From Fervidibacter sinensis (GTDB taxonomy: Bacteria; Armatimonadota; Fervidibacteria; Fervidibacterales; Fervidibacteraceae), in assembly GCA_032161045.1 (NCBI GenBank), contig JAVHTH010000016.1: DNA of 64,000 nt; one strand, written 5' to 3'. The position numbers and the translations under genes are program-made. The notes beneath the pieces were generated by a model, which worked only from the letters and a program-made list of their open reading frames with translations, made no database searches and had not been told where the DNA came from. Of the stretch, positions 26,589 through 35,050 are shown in pieces; position 1 is the first letter of the stretch, and the number at the start of each line of letters is the position of its first letter.

Positions 26589-27891
26589 GATTGCTCACCC
26601 GCACTGTTTCTTCTAACATACCGACCTCTGCACCGAGGCTTGACAATTTTTCAATGATGTGTGCGTAACCCCTCTGAATTTTTTCGGCTTGATGGATGAT
26701 GGTTTCACCGTCGGCACTTAAACCAGCCAAAAGCAGCGCAGCACCAGCCCTCAAGTCAGGTGCAATGACTTCGCCGCTGTGGAACTCTGGAATACCGAAA
26801 ACCCACGCCAGACAAGGTAAGCGCTTAGGGTTGTCGGCGACCTCTATTTTAGCCTTAGCGCCCAACTTCTCAAGTTCCTCCCAATAAAGCAAGCGGTCGC
26901 GGTGGATGGTCTCAACGATAAGGCTAACTCCGTCGCAGCGTGCGAGAAAAGCACCCATTGGAGGTTGAAGGTCTGTAGGGAAGCCCGGGAAAGGCTCAGT
27001 CATAACGGTGATTGGGCGGGGACGACCGTTCATCGCGACAGTTATCCGATCATCATCAACCTCAACATCAGCCCCTGCTTCCACGAGTTTTTGCAAGAAC
27101 GGTCTAAGCCATTCTGTTGGAACACCAACGACGGTTACTTCGCCGTTAGTGATCGCACCAGCAAGCAAGTAAGTTCCCGCTTCCATGCGGTCAGGTATGA
27201 CCGTCCAATCTGCTGGTGAGAGTTGCTTGACACCTTCAATTTTCACGATGGGAGTTCCTTCGCCAGAAATTTTCGCTCCCATCGCTTTCAAATAACGGGC
27301 GCATGCGACCACTTCGGGTTCCATTGCAGCGTTTTTAATGACGGTCACCCCTTCAGCCAAAGATGCAGCGAGCATTATGTTGACGGTTGTTCCGACGCTT
27401 CTCCACCTCGGATCAAGTTCAATGACTGCTCCGTGAAGTTTACCTTTCGGGCAAACCGCCTTGATGATTTCCCCTTCCAGCGAAACATGAGCACCCATTT
27501 TCTGAAAAGCGTCAAGGTGAAAGTCAACTTGCCTGCTTAATGGGCAACCACCGGGCAACCCGATCGTCACTTCACCAAATTGAGTCAGCAAAACCCCAGC
27601 CAAGTAAATTGAGGCGCGAATTTGAGCGACCGAACCATTAGGGAGCGGGCAAGGTGTCAAATGGGTCGTATCAAGGTGAACGGTTTCGTTTTCAAAAACG
27701 ACACCCACATTGAGCGTCCTAAGGATGTCAAGCAAAATGTGAACATCAATGATGTCGGGGACTCGGTAGAAGTTGACATAACCCCTACAAAGCAAAGCCG
27801 CCGGCAGCAGCGCCAAAGCGGCGTTCTTGCTACCGCTAACCTCAACTATACCTTGCAACCGCCTTCCCCCGACCACTCTCAAGGTCGCCAT
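26563..27891 (-). CDS. murA: UDP-N-acetylglucosamine 1-carboxyvinyltransferase (MurA)
   Basis: The enzyme transfers enolpyruvate from PEP to UDP-GlcNAc, the first committed step of peptidoglycan synthesis, in the cytoplasm. The 442 residues have the expected key positions: Lys22 in SGSKNAA, Cys116 in PGGCPLSR (the residue attacked by fosfomycin), the aspartate of FPGFPTDLQ, and the arginine of DLRAGAALLLAG. The region usually reading ENRF is replaced by VETIHRDRLLYWEELEKLGA, so it is a diverged member, but the catalytic set looks complete. The binding site is weak (CGGAG, 13 bases upstream). mreB follows with overlapping ends. Confidence 0.92.
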   Translation of the reverse strand: MATLRVVGGRRLQGIVEVSGSKNAALALLPAALLCRGYVNFYRVPDIIDVHILLDILRTLNVGVVFENETVHLDTTHLTPCPLPNGSVAQIRASIYLAGVLLTQFGEVTIGLPGGCPLSRQVDFHLDAFQKMGAHVSLEGEIIKAVCPKGKLHGAVIELDPRWRSVGTTVNIMLAASLAEGVTVIKNAAMEPEVVACARYLKAMGAKISGEGTPIVKIEGVKQLSPADWTVIPDRMEAGTYLLAGAITNGEVTVVGVPTEWLRPFLQKLVEAGADVEVDDDRITVAMNGRPRPITVMTEPFPGFPTDLQPPMGAFLARCDGVSLIVETIHRDRLLYWEELEKLGAKAKIEVADNPKRLPCLAWVFGIPEFHSGEVIAPDLRAGAALLLAGLSADGETIIHQAEKIQRGYAHIIEKLSSLGAEVGMLEETVRVSNHVGAKFGY

Positions 27892-27996
27892 TGATTCATC
27901 ACACTCCGTTAGTTATTCCGCGCTTTCAAGGTTCTCAGCGCCATTCAAAAGTATAATGCCGCTTCGTGTCAAGCGTCGCCCTTAGTGATGCAAACT

Positions 27997-28005
27997 TGCT
28001 AAAAT
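27997..28005 (+). promoter_or_regulatory. Extended -10 promoter of the diadenylate cyclase operon
   Basis: TGCTAAAAT fits the extended -10 pattern used by other genes here and lies about 93 bases before the diadenylate cyclase start. A separate TATAAT at 27952-27957 is an alternative. No good -35 accompanies either. Confidence 0.4.
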
Positions 28006-28097
28006 CTTGAGACGGCGCACCTTTTTGCGTTCAACGAAAATCTCAAAGACTTCCATGCGCCACAAACTTTTGCGCCAACCAGCGAGGTGTCAAGTCA

Positions 28098-29009
28098 ATG
28101 CCAGAAAAAGAGCAAAAACGAAAACCGCGCCGCGAGGAAGCAGAAGAACTCTCTGACCCAACGGAAGCGCTCCTCAACGCGGCGTGTCAATTGGTGAAAC
28201 AGGGAACAGGGCACAGTGTCCTTATTTGTGCCGAGCCACCATTGTTCGTCACCTTGCAAGAATGGTTGACAAAAGCACCTTTTATTTTGGCAACATCTGC
28301 TCGTTCCCTACCCGAAGAAATCAAGAACACTGTCAAGAGCACGATTGAACTGCCAATGATTCGCTTGCCGCGAATGGGACAAATTAAACTCGCCGTGATT
28401 TTGGGCTTGGCTCAAGGCAACATCCACGCCGACGACACATTGGTTTGTCTCGCGGGTCCTCCTCATGCCCATCGGTTAGACACTCTGCTTTTGCTTAAGG
28501 TTCGGGATGAGTTTGAACTTTTCGCCATTTCAGACCAACTCCTTACAGAGCATGTGAACCCAGAAGTGTTTGAGCAGGTGTTGGAACTGGCAATCCAAAT
28601 TGCCGCGGAAGGGCGAGAGGGAAAACCTTTGGGCGCTTTGTTCGTCCTCGGCGATTACGAGAATGTCAGCAGATATGCAACTCAACTTGTCCTCAACCCT
28701 TTCAAAGGCTACGATGAATCGGAACGCAACATCCTTGACCCTCGTTTGGCTGAAACGATTAAGGAGTTCTGTGCCATTGATGGCGCATTTCTCATCCGCG
28801 GCGATGGGGTTGTGGAAGCGGCAGGTGCTTTTTTGCACCCGGGATTTCCTCACGAAGATTTGCCAATGGGTTTGGGCGCTCGCCACGCCGCCGCAGCGGC
28901 AATCACCGCAGTTACAAACGCAGTTGCAATCACTGTCTCCGCATCAACAGGAACAGTCAGGGTTTTCCGAAAAGGCAAAATGATCATTGAAATTGAGCGA
29001 CCAAGTTGA
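28098..29009 (+). CDS. dacZ: DacZ-type diadenylate cyclase
   Basis: This protein should make the second messenger c-di-AMP from two ATP. It has 303 residues: an N-terminal domain of about 130 residues resembling the pyruvate-kinase C-terminal-like domain of archaeal DacZ (LLNAACQLVKQG to LLLLKVRDEF), then a DAC domain starting EGREGKPLGALFVLGD. The DGA motif is at 228-230. The second motif is GARHA (260-264) where DisA and CdaA have GTRHR, so one arginine is alanine. There are no membrane helices, unlike CdaA. GAGGTG precedes the ATG. The apolipoprotein N-acyltransferase-like gene follows at once, and an envelope-stress link is possible. Activity with the altered second motif is likely but unproven. 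Confidence 0.82.
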   Translation: MPEKEQKRKPRREEAEELSDPTEALLNAACQLVKQGTGHSVLICAEPPLFVTLQEWLTKAPFILATSARSLPEEIKNTVKSTIELPMIRLPRMGQIKLAVILGLAQGNIHADDTLVCLAGPPHAHRLDTLLLLKVRDEFELFAISDQLLTEHVNPEVFEQVLELAIQIAAEGREGKPLGALFVLGDYENVSRYATQLVLNPFKGYDESERNILDPRLAETIKEFCAIDGAFLIRGDGVVEAAGAFLHPGFPHEDLPMGLGARHAAAAAITAVTNAVAITVSASTGTVRVFRKGKMIIEIERPS

Positions 29010-29052
29010 TTGGCTTGGGCTTTCGTCATCGGAACGCGGGAGGTTATCGTCA

Positions 29053-30429
29053 GTGGAAGCAATTACAGCCTTAATTGCTTTGCTCGGAGGTTTGGTCTTT
29101 GGTGCAGCAATTCCGCCATGCAGGTGTTCGGTTTTGAGTTTTTTCGGGCTTGGACTTTTGCTCATCGTGAACGCTTTAAGGATTTTTTGGCACGAACGAA
29201 TCCTTTACGCTCTGCTGTGGGGTCTTTCGGCAGCGATTTTGCCCATCGCTTTCAGCATCAAGATAGCGAAATCGCAAGGTGCGGATTACCCAAATGACCT
29301 TGCCGGATGGTTGTTCGCGTTCCTGCCTTTCCTGCTATTGTCAATTCTCGCTTGTGCCGTTTGTTGGGTGGCAGGAAAGTTATGGCTGAGTGGCAAATGG
29401 AAAGGAACGGATTGGGTCTTCTTCGTCGCTGCACTCGGCGTCATTGCCGAATGGTTCACGCTCTTCCTTCCCTTGCCCATTAACTTAGCCGTGACGCAAT
29501 CTCGTTCACCTGTCGCTTCGCTCGCTTTCTTTGCGGGCATTTGGGGAGTTTCGTGGTTCGTTTGGTTTGTTGCTGCCACCTTTGCGGAAATTGCCTTCAA
29601 GCAAAAGTTGAACTGGGTGACAATTTGCTGCGCTGTTTTCTTCCTTGTCGCCCCGCATCTTTTTGTCAAATGGCTTCACAATCAAGCCCCGAAATGGACA
29701 GTGAAAGTGGCGCTCGTCCAGAACGGGGACGAAGACCCTTTGAACTTAGCGGCAAAAGTTCGCGATGTTGAACTTATCGTCTTGCCTGAACTCGCACTCG
29801 GTCAGGAAACTCCGTTGATGTGGGAATCATTGAAAGAACTCGCCGGAAAAACGGGAACGCCAATCGTTGCTGGGTTTGAAGAATCTGACCCGCCCTCAAA
29901 TGTTGCTGCTCTCATCTCTCATGATGGCGATGAAGTTTTGCGCTACCGAAAAATCCATCTTTTCGGTGCGGAGCATTGGAGATACAAGCGTGGCAAAGAA
30001 GTGAAAGCATTGGACAACCTCGGCATCGCAATTTGCTTTGACACGGTTTTCCCTGATGTCGTCCGCAAGTTGGCGAAGCAAGGTGCACTCTTGGTTGCAG
30101 TGCCAAACCATGACCCGCCAGTCGTCGGCTTTTTGCTCCATCACTTGCATGCAGCCTTTCTGCCAATCCGAGCCATTGAAAACTTTGTCGCCATTGTCAA
30201 GGTTGACAATTTCGGCTTGTCACAAGTCATTGCGCCCGACGGCAGGATAATTGCTGAAGCACCTTTGGGGAGAACGACCGTGCTGAAAGCGGATGCAGTC
30301 ATCTACCCGCCTTTACAGGATTTTTCGCTTCGTCCCTTGACACCTTACACCCTTTTCGGCGATTGGTTCGTTGCTTTTTGTGCCATAATGGTTGCGTCCT
30401 TGCTCATTTGGCGAGTGAGATTTTCGTGA
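29053..30429 (+). CDS. lnt: Apolipoprotein N-acyltransferase-like protein (Lnt family)
   Basis: About 458 residues: an N-terminal membrane part of six or seven helices followed by a periplasmic nitrilase-fold domain. The catalytic triad of the nitrilase superfamily is visible: Glu in IVLPELALG, Lys in RYRKIHLFG and Cys in AICFDTVFPD, with a final C-terminal helix. Lnt adds the third acyl chain to lipoproteins at the inner membrane, which suits an outer-membrane organism. The start is the GTG at 29053, nine bases after GGGAGG; the open frame reaches back into the diadenylate cyclase gene. Overall similarity to classic Lnt is modest, so a related acyltransferase is possible. Confidence 0.8.
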   Translation: MEAITALIALLGGLVFGAAIPPCRCSVLSFFGLGLLLIVNALRIFWHERILYALLWGLSAAILPIAFSIKIAKSQGADYPNDLAGWLFAFLPFLLLSILACAVCWVAGKLWLSGKWKGTDWVFFVAALGVIAEWFTLFLPLPINLAVTQSRSPVASLAFFAGIWGVSWFVWFVAATFAEIAFKQKLNWVTICCAVFFLVAPHLFVKWLHNQAPKWTVKVALVQNGDEDPLNLAAKVRDVELIVLPELALGQETPLMWESLKELAGKTGTPIVAGFEESDPPSNVAALISHDGDEVLRYRKIHLFGAEHWRYKRGKEVKALDNLGIAICFDTVFPDVVRKLAKQGALLVAVPNHDPPVVGFLLHHLHAAFLPIRAIENFVAIVKVDNFGLSQVIAPDGRIIAEAPLGRTTVLKADAVIYPPLQDFSLRPLTPYTLFGDWFVAFCAIMVASLLIWRVRFS

Positions 30430-30568
30430 TCGGGATGGCGAGGCTCCTGTCAAGCCGAAAAATTCAACGCAAATTCAACGCTTACACGCCTACACTCAAA
30501 ACGCACAACACAACAAAAACGCTCAACGCGCAACACACAACGCTTAACGAATTTTTTGAGGTGATTTC
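30430..30568. other. C/A-rich, G-poor spacer, possible Rho-type terminator
   Basis: About 80 bases (around 30470-30550) are made of CAACGC, ACAC and AAAA motifs with very little G and no stem-loop. Such C-rich, unstructured transcript is what Rho needs, so termination of the upstream operon is plausible. No gene seen. Confidence 0.35.
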
Positions 30569-31804
30569 ATGCGGGCTGTTCAGTTCCGAAAGAGTGTTTG
30601 GCGTTTCGCAGTTGTCAAGTTGTTTGGGAAGCGACCATCGGTAGCGACAGGGCTTTTCGGGATGGTTTCGTTGCGTGAAACTGAGCCACTCAAATTGCCA
30701 TCGCCAAGATGGGTTCGCATACGACCTTTGCTTTGCGGAATTTGCGGGAGCGATTTAGCGGTGGTCGCTGCCAAAAACTCGCTCCTCCTCTCCCCGTTGA
30801 CATCTACCCCTTTCACTTTTGGACATGAAGTCATCGGAGTGGTCATTGAAACTGGAAGCGCTGTCAAAAATTTCCGCGTCGGCGACAGAGTTGTGGTTGA
30901 GCCTGCGCTGAGTTGTTTCGTCCGCGAAATTGAACCGCCTTGCAGACAATGTGCTTCGGGCAACTACGCCTGTTGTGAGCGATTGACAGAAGGTGTGATA
31001 AGCGCTGGCGTTCAGACAGGTTATTGCCGCGACACTGGTGGCGGGATGAGCGACGAATTCATTGCCCACGAGTGGCAACTTTTCCGCGTGCCCGATGAAC
31101 TTGACAATGATGTTGCGGTTTTGACCGAACCCATAAGTTGCGCCTTACATGCTGTTTTGAGAGCACTTCGTTGCTCGGAAATTGAACCCGAAAAAGTTCT
31201 CGTCATCGGTTGCGGCACGATGGGCTTGCTGACCATCGCCGCATTGAGGTTCGTTGAACGCTCTTTGGGCAAATCGCCTTCTTTCATCGCCGCAATTGCG
31301 AAATACCCTCACCAACAGGAATGGGCTCAAAAGTTGGGTGCAAACGAAGTTGTCCCGACAGGTAAGCGACTTTACGAGAAATTGAGCGAACTGACTGATG
31401 CGAAAATTTTCCGACCTGAATTGGGCAAACCGACCGTGCTCGGCGGATTTGACATCGTTTTTGATTGCGTGGGGAACGAAGATTCATTGAATGACGCTGT
31501 CCGTTGGACTCGCGCTAATGGCGTCCTTGTTGTGGTTGGCATGCCAGCGGAACCGAAAGTGAACTGGACAAGCGTTTGGTTCAAAGAGTTGCGAGTCATC
31601 GGAGCATATGCTTACGGCTTTGAAGATTGGCGGGGCGAAAAGGCACGAACTTTTGAACTGGCTTTGGAGTTCTTGCGAGAAAATGCACCAATGTTCAAAG
31701 GCTTCGTCACTCACTCTTTCCCGCTCGTTAAGTGGCGGCAAGCGTTTCAAACGGCGCTGCAAGCAGGCAAGCACGGTGCAATCAAGGTGACGGTTCATCC
31801 GTGA
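30569..31804 (+). CDS. Zinc-dependent medium-chain alcohol/polyol dehydrogenase
   Basis: A 411-residue MDR-family oxidoreductase. The catalytic zinc region is GICGSDL with FGHEVIG, and a structural zinc site is suggested by the cysteine cluster CRQCASGNYACCE near residues 130-142. The Rossmann motif VIGCGTMGLL (about 212-221) binds NAD(P). The sequence around it resembles sorbitol, threonine or glucose dehydrogenases, with long insertions. GAGGTG lies before the ATG at 30569. No co-transcribed pathway gene identifies the substrate. Confidence 0.88.
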   Translation: MRAVQFRKSVWRFAVVKLFGKRPSVATGLFGMVSLRETEPLKLPSPRWVRIRPLLCGICGSDLAVVAAKNSLLLSPLTSTPFTFGHEVIGVVIETGSAVKNFRVGDRVVVEPALSCFVREIEPPCRQCASGNYACCERLTEGVISAGVQTGYCRDTGGGMSDEFIAHEWQLFRVPDELDNDVAVLTEPISCALHAVLRALRCSEIEPEKVLVIGCGTMGLLTIAALRFVERSLGKSPSFIAAIAKYPHQQEWAQKLGANEVVPTGKRLYEKLSELTDAKIFRPELGKPTVLGGFDIVFDCVGNEDSLNDAVRWTRANGVLVVVGMPAEPKVNWTSVWFKELRVIGAYAYGFEDWRGEKARTFELALEFLRENAPMFKGFVTHSFPLVKWRQAFQTALQAGKHGAIKVTVHP

Positions 31805-31903
31805 AGGGTTTACTGAAGGATCGTGATCCTGCACGACCGAAAGATCGGCTCACTTGGAAGTTCGCCCTCCAGAGGTAAAGAGCCGACGCACAAGGTCAAA
31901 TTG

Positions 31904-31912
31904 TGCTACCAT
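31904..31912 (+). promoter_or_regulatory. Possible extended -10 upstream of the AMMECR1 gene
   Basis: TGCTACCAT resembles the local extended -10 pattern and lies 52 bases before the chosen GTG start. No -35 box is visible. Confidence 0.35.
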
Positions 31913-31964
31913 TTTGGACGGCAGTTTCCGTTGGTGGGAGCGACCACAAAGGGAGGTGGTCGCA

Positions 31965-32618
31965 GTGTTGCTGAATTTGGAGCAGGGGAAGTTTTTGGTC
32001 AAGTTGGCTCGGAAGGCAATTGAAACGGTTTTGCAATTGGGTGAACTTCCGCAACTACCGGCAGATGTTGACGAGGTTTTGAAAGAGCAGCGCGGTGTTT
32101 TCGTGACGCTTCACGAACAAGTGGGCAACGAAAAAATGCTTCGCGGTTGCATCGGCATACCCTATCCCGTGAAGCCACTCGTTGAAGCGACGATTGAATC
32201 GGCGATAAACGCTGCGTTTCGTGACCCGCGCTTTCCACCGGTGGAAGCGGACGAACTTGACAAATTGATGGTTGAAGTTAGCGTGCTGACCCCGCCACAA
32301 CTCATTGAAGTTTCCGACCCGCGAGAGTATCCGTCCCAAATCGTTATCGGTCGCGACGGCTTGCTTGTTGAATCCGATTGGCAGCGGGGTTTGTTGCTTC
32401 CACAAGTTGCAATTGAACACGGATTTGATGCGACGACCTTCTTGGAACAAACTTGCTTGAAAGCGGGTTTGCCGAAAGATGCATGGAGAAAAGGCAAAGT
32501 GAAGGTTTACTCTTTCCAAGCCCAAATTTTCGCGGAAACTGAGCCTGACGGCGAAGTCGTTGAACTCACTTTTGCTGCTCCGGCTTGCGGGGTCGGTGAC
32601 ACGGGAAGCAAAAACTGA
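31965..32618 (+). CDS. AMMECR1-domain protein
   Basis: A 217-residue protein made almost entirely of the AMMECR1 domain, with the hallmark LRGCIG followed by a helix (EATIESAINAAFRDPRFPPV) and VEVSVLTPPQ. In many bacteria and archaea this domain occurs with MEMO1 and a radical-SAM protein (the AmmeMemoRadiSam system), but neither partner is in this window. The GTG at 31965 is chosen because GGGAGGTGG lies just upstream; the open frame begins at 31854. The last 53 bases overlap, on the opposite strand, the end of a small cytochrome gene. The molecular function of the family is unresolved. Confidence 0.9.
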   Translation: MLLNLEQGKFLVKLARKAIETVLQLGELPQLPADVDEVLKEQRGVFVTLHEQVGNEKMLRGCIGIPYPVKPLVEATIESAINAAFRDPRFPPVEADELDKLMVEVSVLTPPQLIEVSDPREYPSQIVIGRDGLLVESDWQRGLLLPQVAIEHGFDATTFLEQTCLKAGLPKDAWRKGKVKVYSFQAQIFAETEPDGEVVELTFAAPACGVGDTGSKN

Positions 32619-32841
32619 CCACACGGTGCGTCATCTTGCGGCTCGTGTTCCCGAAATAGTGGCAACCCAAGCACCTGTAAACAGGAGTGTCAAGGCGGTG
32701 GTGGCTGTTTTCCACCGGGCGGGGCGCATTTGCGAAATGCCATGCTATAGCGCAACAACCCAATAGCGCTAAGGCGCTCACCATCATGATGAGGCGTCGC
32801 AGGTTTATGAACTGTCGCCGTTCTTTGCGAACAGCGCTCAT
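32566..32841 (-). CDS. Small membrane-anchored dihaem cytochrome c
   Basis: A 91-residue protein. A basic N-terminus is followed by one transmembrane helix (LIMMVSALALLGCCAIAW) and a short periplasmic domain with two haem-attachment motifs, CLGCH and CFPCH, about 20 residues apart. A histidine between them (MTHRV) could be a distal ligand. The ATG at 32841 lies just after the stop of the HD-GYP gene, with AAGGGGG inside the end of that gene, so the two are translationally coupled. It overlaps the 3' end of the convergent AMMECR1 gene by 53 bases. It resembles no named family that I recognise; electron transfer or redox sensing is inference from the motifs. Confidence 0.72.
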   Translation of the reverse strand: MSAVRKERRQFINLRRLIMMVSALALLGCCAIAWHFANAPRPVENSHHRLDTPVYRCLGCHYFGNTSRKMTHRVVSFCFPCHRPRKPEQQK

Positions 32842-32843
32842 TT

Positions 32844-34007
32844 TCATCCCCCTTGCTGCACCTTTTGAGTGGCGATAAACGCTTTCACCAACTCCTTGTC
32901 CCATTGGGTTCCTGCACATTCCATCAAAACTTCCAACGCCTTCTCTTTCGGCATTCCGGCTCTGTAGGGTCGGTCACTCGTCATTGCATCAAAACCATCC
33001 GCTACCGCTAACAACCTTCCCACCAATGGAATCTCTTCGCCCCTTAGTCCAAACGGGTATCCTTTCCCATCCACTCTCTCGTGGTGGTAAAGCACGCCGT
33101 CCAAGATGCTCCCTCTGAACTGCCATATGTCCTTGAGCATTTCGTAGCCGATGATTGGATGCTGCTTCATCACCTTCCACTCTTCCTCCGTCAATTTCCC
33201 GGGTTTGTCTAAAATTGCGTCTGGCATGCCGATTTTCCCAAGGTCGTGAAGCAGCCCGGACAAGTTCACCTTTTCTATCTCGCTTTCGGGCAACTTTATT
33301 GCGTGGGCTAATTCAACGGCGTAGCGAGTCACTCGGATTGAGTGACCGGCAGTCCAGCGGGATTTTGCGTCAACTGCAACAGCCATCGCCCTGACTACTC
33401 CCCTGAAGGTCTCTTGAAGTCGCTGGTAGAGGAAAGCGCTCTCCAAAACACCACCAGTTTGAGCGGCGATAGTTGACAGTAACTTCAAGTCGCCAGAGGT
33501 GAATTCTCCGCTTTTCTTGTTCCACGCTATCAAAGCGCCTTGAGCGTGTCCGCCGGGGTTCAGGGGAACGACCACGATGTTGAAGATTCCGAAAGTTCTC
33601 GCTCCTTCCCCCCATTGGGGGTGCTGAGCGATGTCGTTGACAATAAAGCCTCGCCTTCGCTTCAAAGCCTCCTCCGCGATTTGCCTACCCAAATCAAATC
33701 GCAACCACTCTTCACGACCAATCGGACAAGTAACGCCTTGCAATTCCCATTCGCCTTCGTTTTTGAGAAGCACACCGCAGCCTTCAACGCTCACTATATC
33801 GGTCGCATGTATCAGCGCCAGTTCAACCGCTTGGTCTATGTCAAGGACGCCCCTGAGTTGCTCAGCCAGTTCGTAAAGCAAAGTCAACTCTTCCCACGCA
33901 TCAGCCAAAGCGGCGGAAAGTTGCTGGGCTTCTAAGCGCGCTTTTTGCAATTCCTCTTGCAAGCGCTTCCAATCGGTCTCGGTGAAAGTTTCAATCACGA
34001 AAGTCAC
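32844..34007 (-). CDS. GAF and HD-GYP domain protein (c-di-GMP phosphodiesterase type)
   Basis: A soluble regulator of 387 residues. A short coiled coil (about 13-50) precedes a GAF sensor domain (about 55-200), followed by an HD-GYP domain (about 205-375). The HD motif is in LLHDLGKIGMPD and the GYP region reads HHERVDGKGYPFGL, with further histidines at AGHSIRVTRYA and KQHPIIGYEML, so the metal site appears complete. Such proteins usually hydrolyse c-di-GMP. It has no membrane segment, and the gene directly upstream of its stop-coupled partner is a dihaem cytochrome, which hints at a redox-linked signal (inference). Confidence 0.92.
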   Translation of the reverse strand: MTFVIETFTETDWKRLQEELQKARLEAQQLSAALADAWEELTLLYELAEQLRGVLDIDQAVELALIHATDIVSVEGCGVLLKNEGEWELQGVTCPIGREEWLRFDLGRQIAEEALKRRRGFIVNDIAQHPQWGEGARTFGIFNIVVVPLNPGGHAQGALIAWNKKSGEFTSGDLKLLSTIAAQTGGVLESAFLYQRLQETFRGVVRAMAVAVDAKSRWTAGHSIRVTRYAVELAHAIKLPESEIEKVNLSGLLHDLGKIGMPDAILDKPGKLTEEEWKVMKQHPIIGYEMLKDIWQFRGSILDGVLYHHERVDGKGYPFGLRGEEIPLVGRLLAVADGFDAMTSDRPYRAGMPKEKALEVLMECAGTQWDKELVKAFIATQKVQQGG

Positions 34008-34045
34008 CTCCGTGCTAATTCAATGCTAACGCATCGTTGCGCTCT

Positions 34046-34075
34046 TTGCGTTACAGGTTAGCATAGCGCTACAAT
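34046..34075 (+). promoter_or_regulatory. Promoter of parB with overlapping inverted repeat
   Basis: TTGCGT and TACAAT are separated by 18 bases and lie 51 bases before the chosen start. The region 34025-34063 contains an imperfect inverted repeat (GCTAACGCA with TGCGTTA and GTTAGC) that covers the -35 box and could be an operator. Confidence 0.5.
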
Positions 34076-34126
34076 AGAAGCGAGCGCCGCGAAGGAAAAA
34101 GTTTGAGTTGCGGAGGTGAAAAAGTT

Positions 34127-34981
34127 ATGCGGCGGCGCGGGTTAGGGCGTGGGCTGGAAGCGCTCATCCCAACAGGTTTGGAAGAGGGTGTGGCAACAAG
34201 CGAAACAGTGACCAACTTGCCGATCCATTCAATCCATCCTAACCCCTTCCAGCCCCGCCAACAATTTCGCGATGAGGAACTTCAAGCGTTGGCAGATTCA
34301 ATCAAAATGCACGGTTTATTGCAACCTATCCTCGTCCGACCTAAAGAGGACGGTTACGAGTTGGTTGCGGGTGAAAGGAGATGGCGAGCCGCTCAATTGG
34401 CAGGGTTGACTGAAATCCCTGCGATCGTCCGTCCCTGCTCCGACGACGAACTTTTGGCACTGGCTCTCATTGAGAATTTGCAGCGCGAAGACCTAAATCC
34501 GCTTGAGGAGGCTCAGGCTTATAAAACGCTGATGGAAAGGTTCGGGCTAACTCAGGAAACCATCGCCGAAAGGGTTGGGAAAAGCCGAGCAGCGGTTGCG
34601 AACACTTTGAGGTTGTTGAGTTTGCCTGAGCCGATAAAGCAAGCCCTCAGGGACGGAACGATTACCGAAGGGCACGCCCGCGCTTTGCTCGGTGCAAGTG
34701 ATGAGGGGGTCATGATGGAAGCGTTCCAGCAAGTCCTTAAACACAACCTCTCGGTTCGCCAAACCGAGATGCTGGTTCAAAGATTGACGAAGAAGCAGAG
34801 ACGCCGCGAGCGCACAATTGACCCTCACTTGCTCGCTTTGCAACAAATCTTGGAAGAGCGTTTGCAGATGCCGGTGAGGCTTAGGCGCGGACGAAAAGGC
34901 GGGGTTTTGGAATTGAGGTTTTTCAGCGACGAGGAGTTGGAAGGGTTAATCAGGCGATTGGTCGGTGAAGTTGAGTTGTGA
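34127..34981 (+). CDS. parB: Chromosome-partitioning protein ParB (Spo0J)
   Basis: A CTP-dependent DNA clamp of 284 residues that loads at parS sites and organises origin segregation. The N-terminal RRRGLGRGLEALIP is the typical ParA-stimulating segment. The CTP-binding motif GERRWRAA and ENLQREDLNPLEEA mark the ParB nuclease-like domain, and a helix-turn-helix (LTQETIAERVGKSRAAVANTL) follows. The ATG at 34127 has GGAGGTG nine bases upstream; an ATG at 34103 is rejected. No parA is adjacent, unlike the usual parAB pair. recA follows in the same direction. Confidence 0.93.
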   Translation: MRRRGLGRGLEALIPTGLEEGVATSETVTNLPIHSIHPNPFQPRQQFRDEELQALADSIKMHGLLQPILVRPKEDGYELVAGERRWRAAQLAGLTEIPAIVRPCSDDELLALALIENLQREDLNPLEEAQAYKTLMERFGLTQETIAERVGKSRAAVANTLRLLSLPEPIKQALRDGTITEGHARALLGASDEGVMMEAFQQVLKHNLSVRQTEMLVQRLTKKQRRRERTIDPHLLALQQILEERLQMPVRLRRGRKGGVLELRFFSDEELEGLIRRLVGEVEL

Positions 34982-35050
34982 TACCCCGTCTTGCCTTAAG
35001 CCTTTGAGGCAGTCAAAATTGAGATGGCTGAAAAAGGCAGGTGAGCAAAG

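Noticed and set aside
34025..34063. parS site at parB
   Set aside because: The inverted repeat does not resemble the TGTTTCACGTGAAACA consensus.
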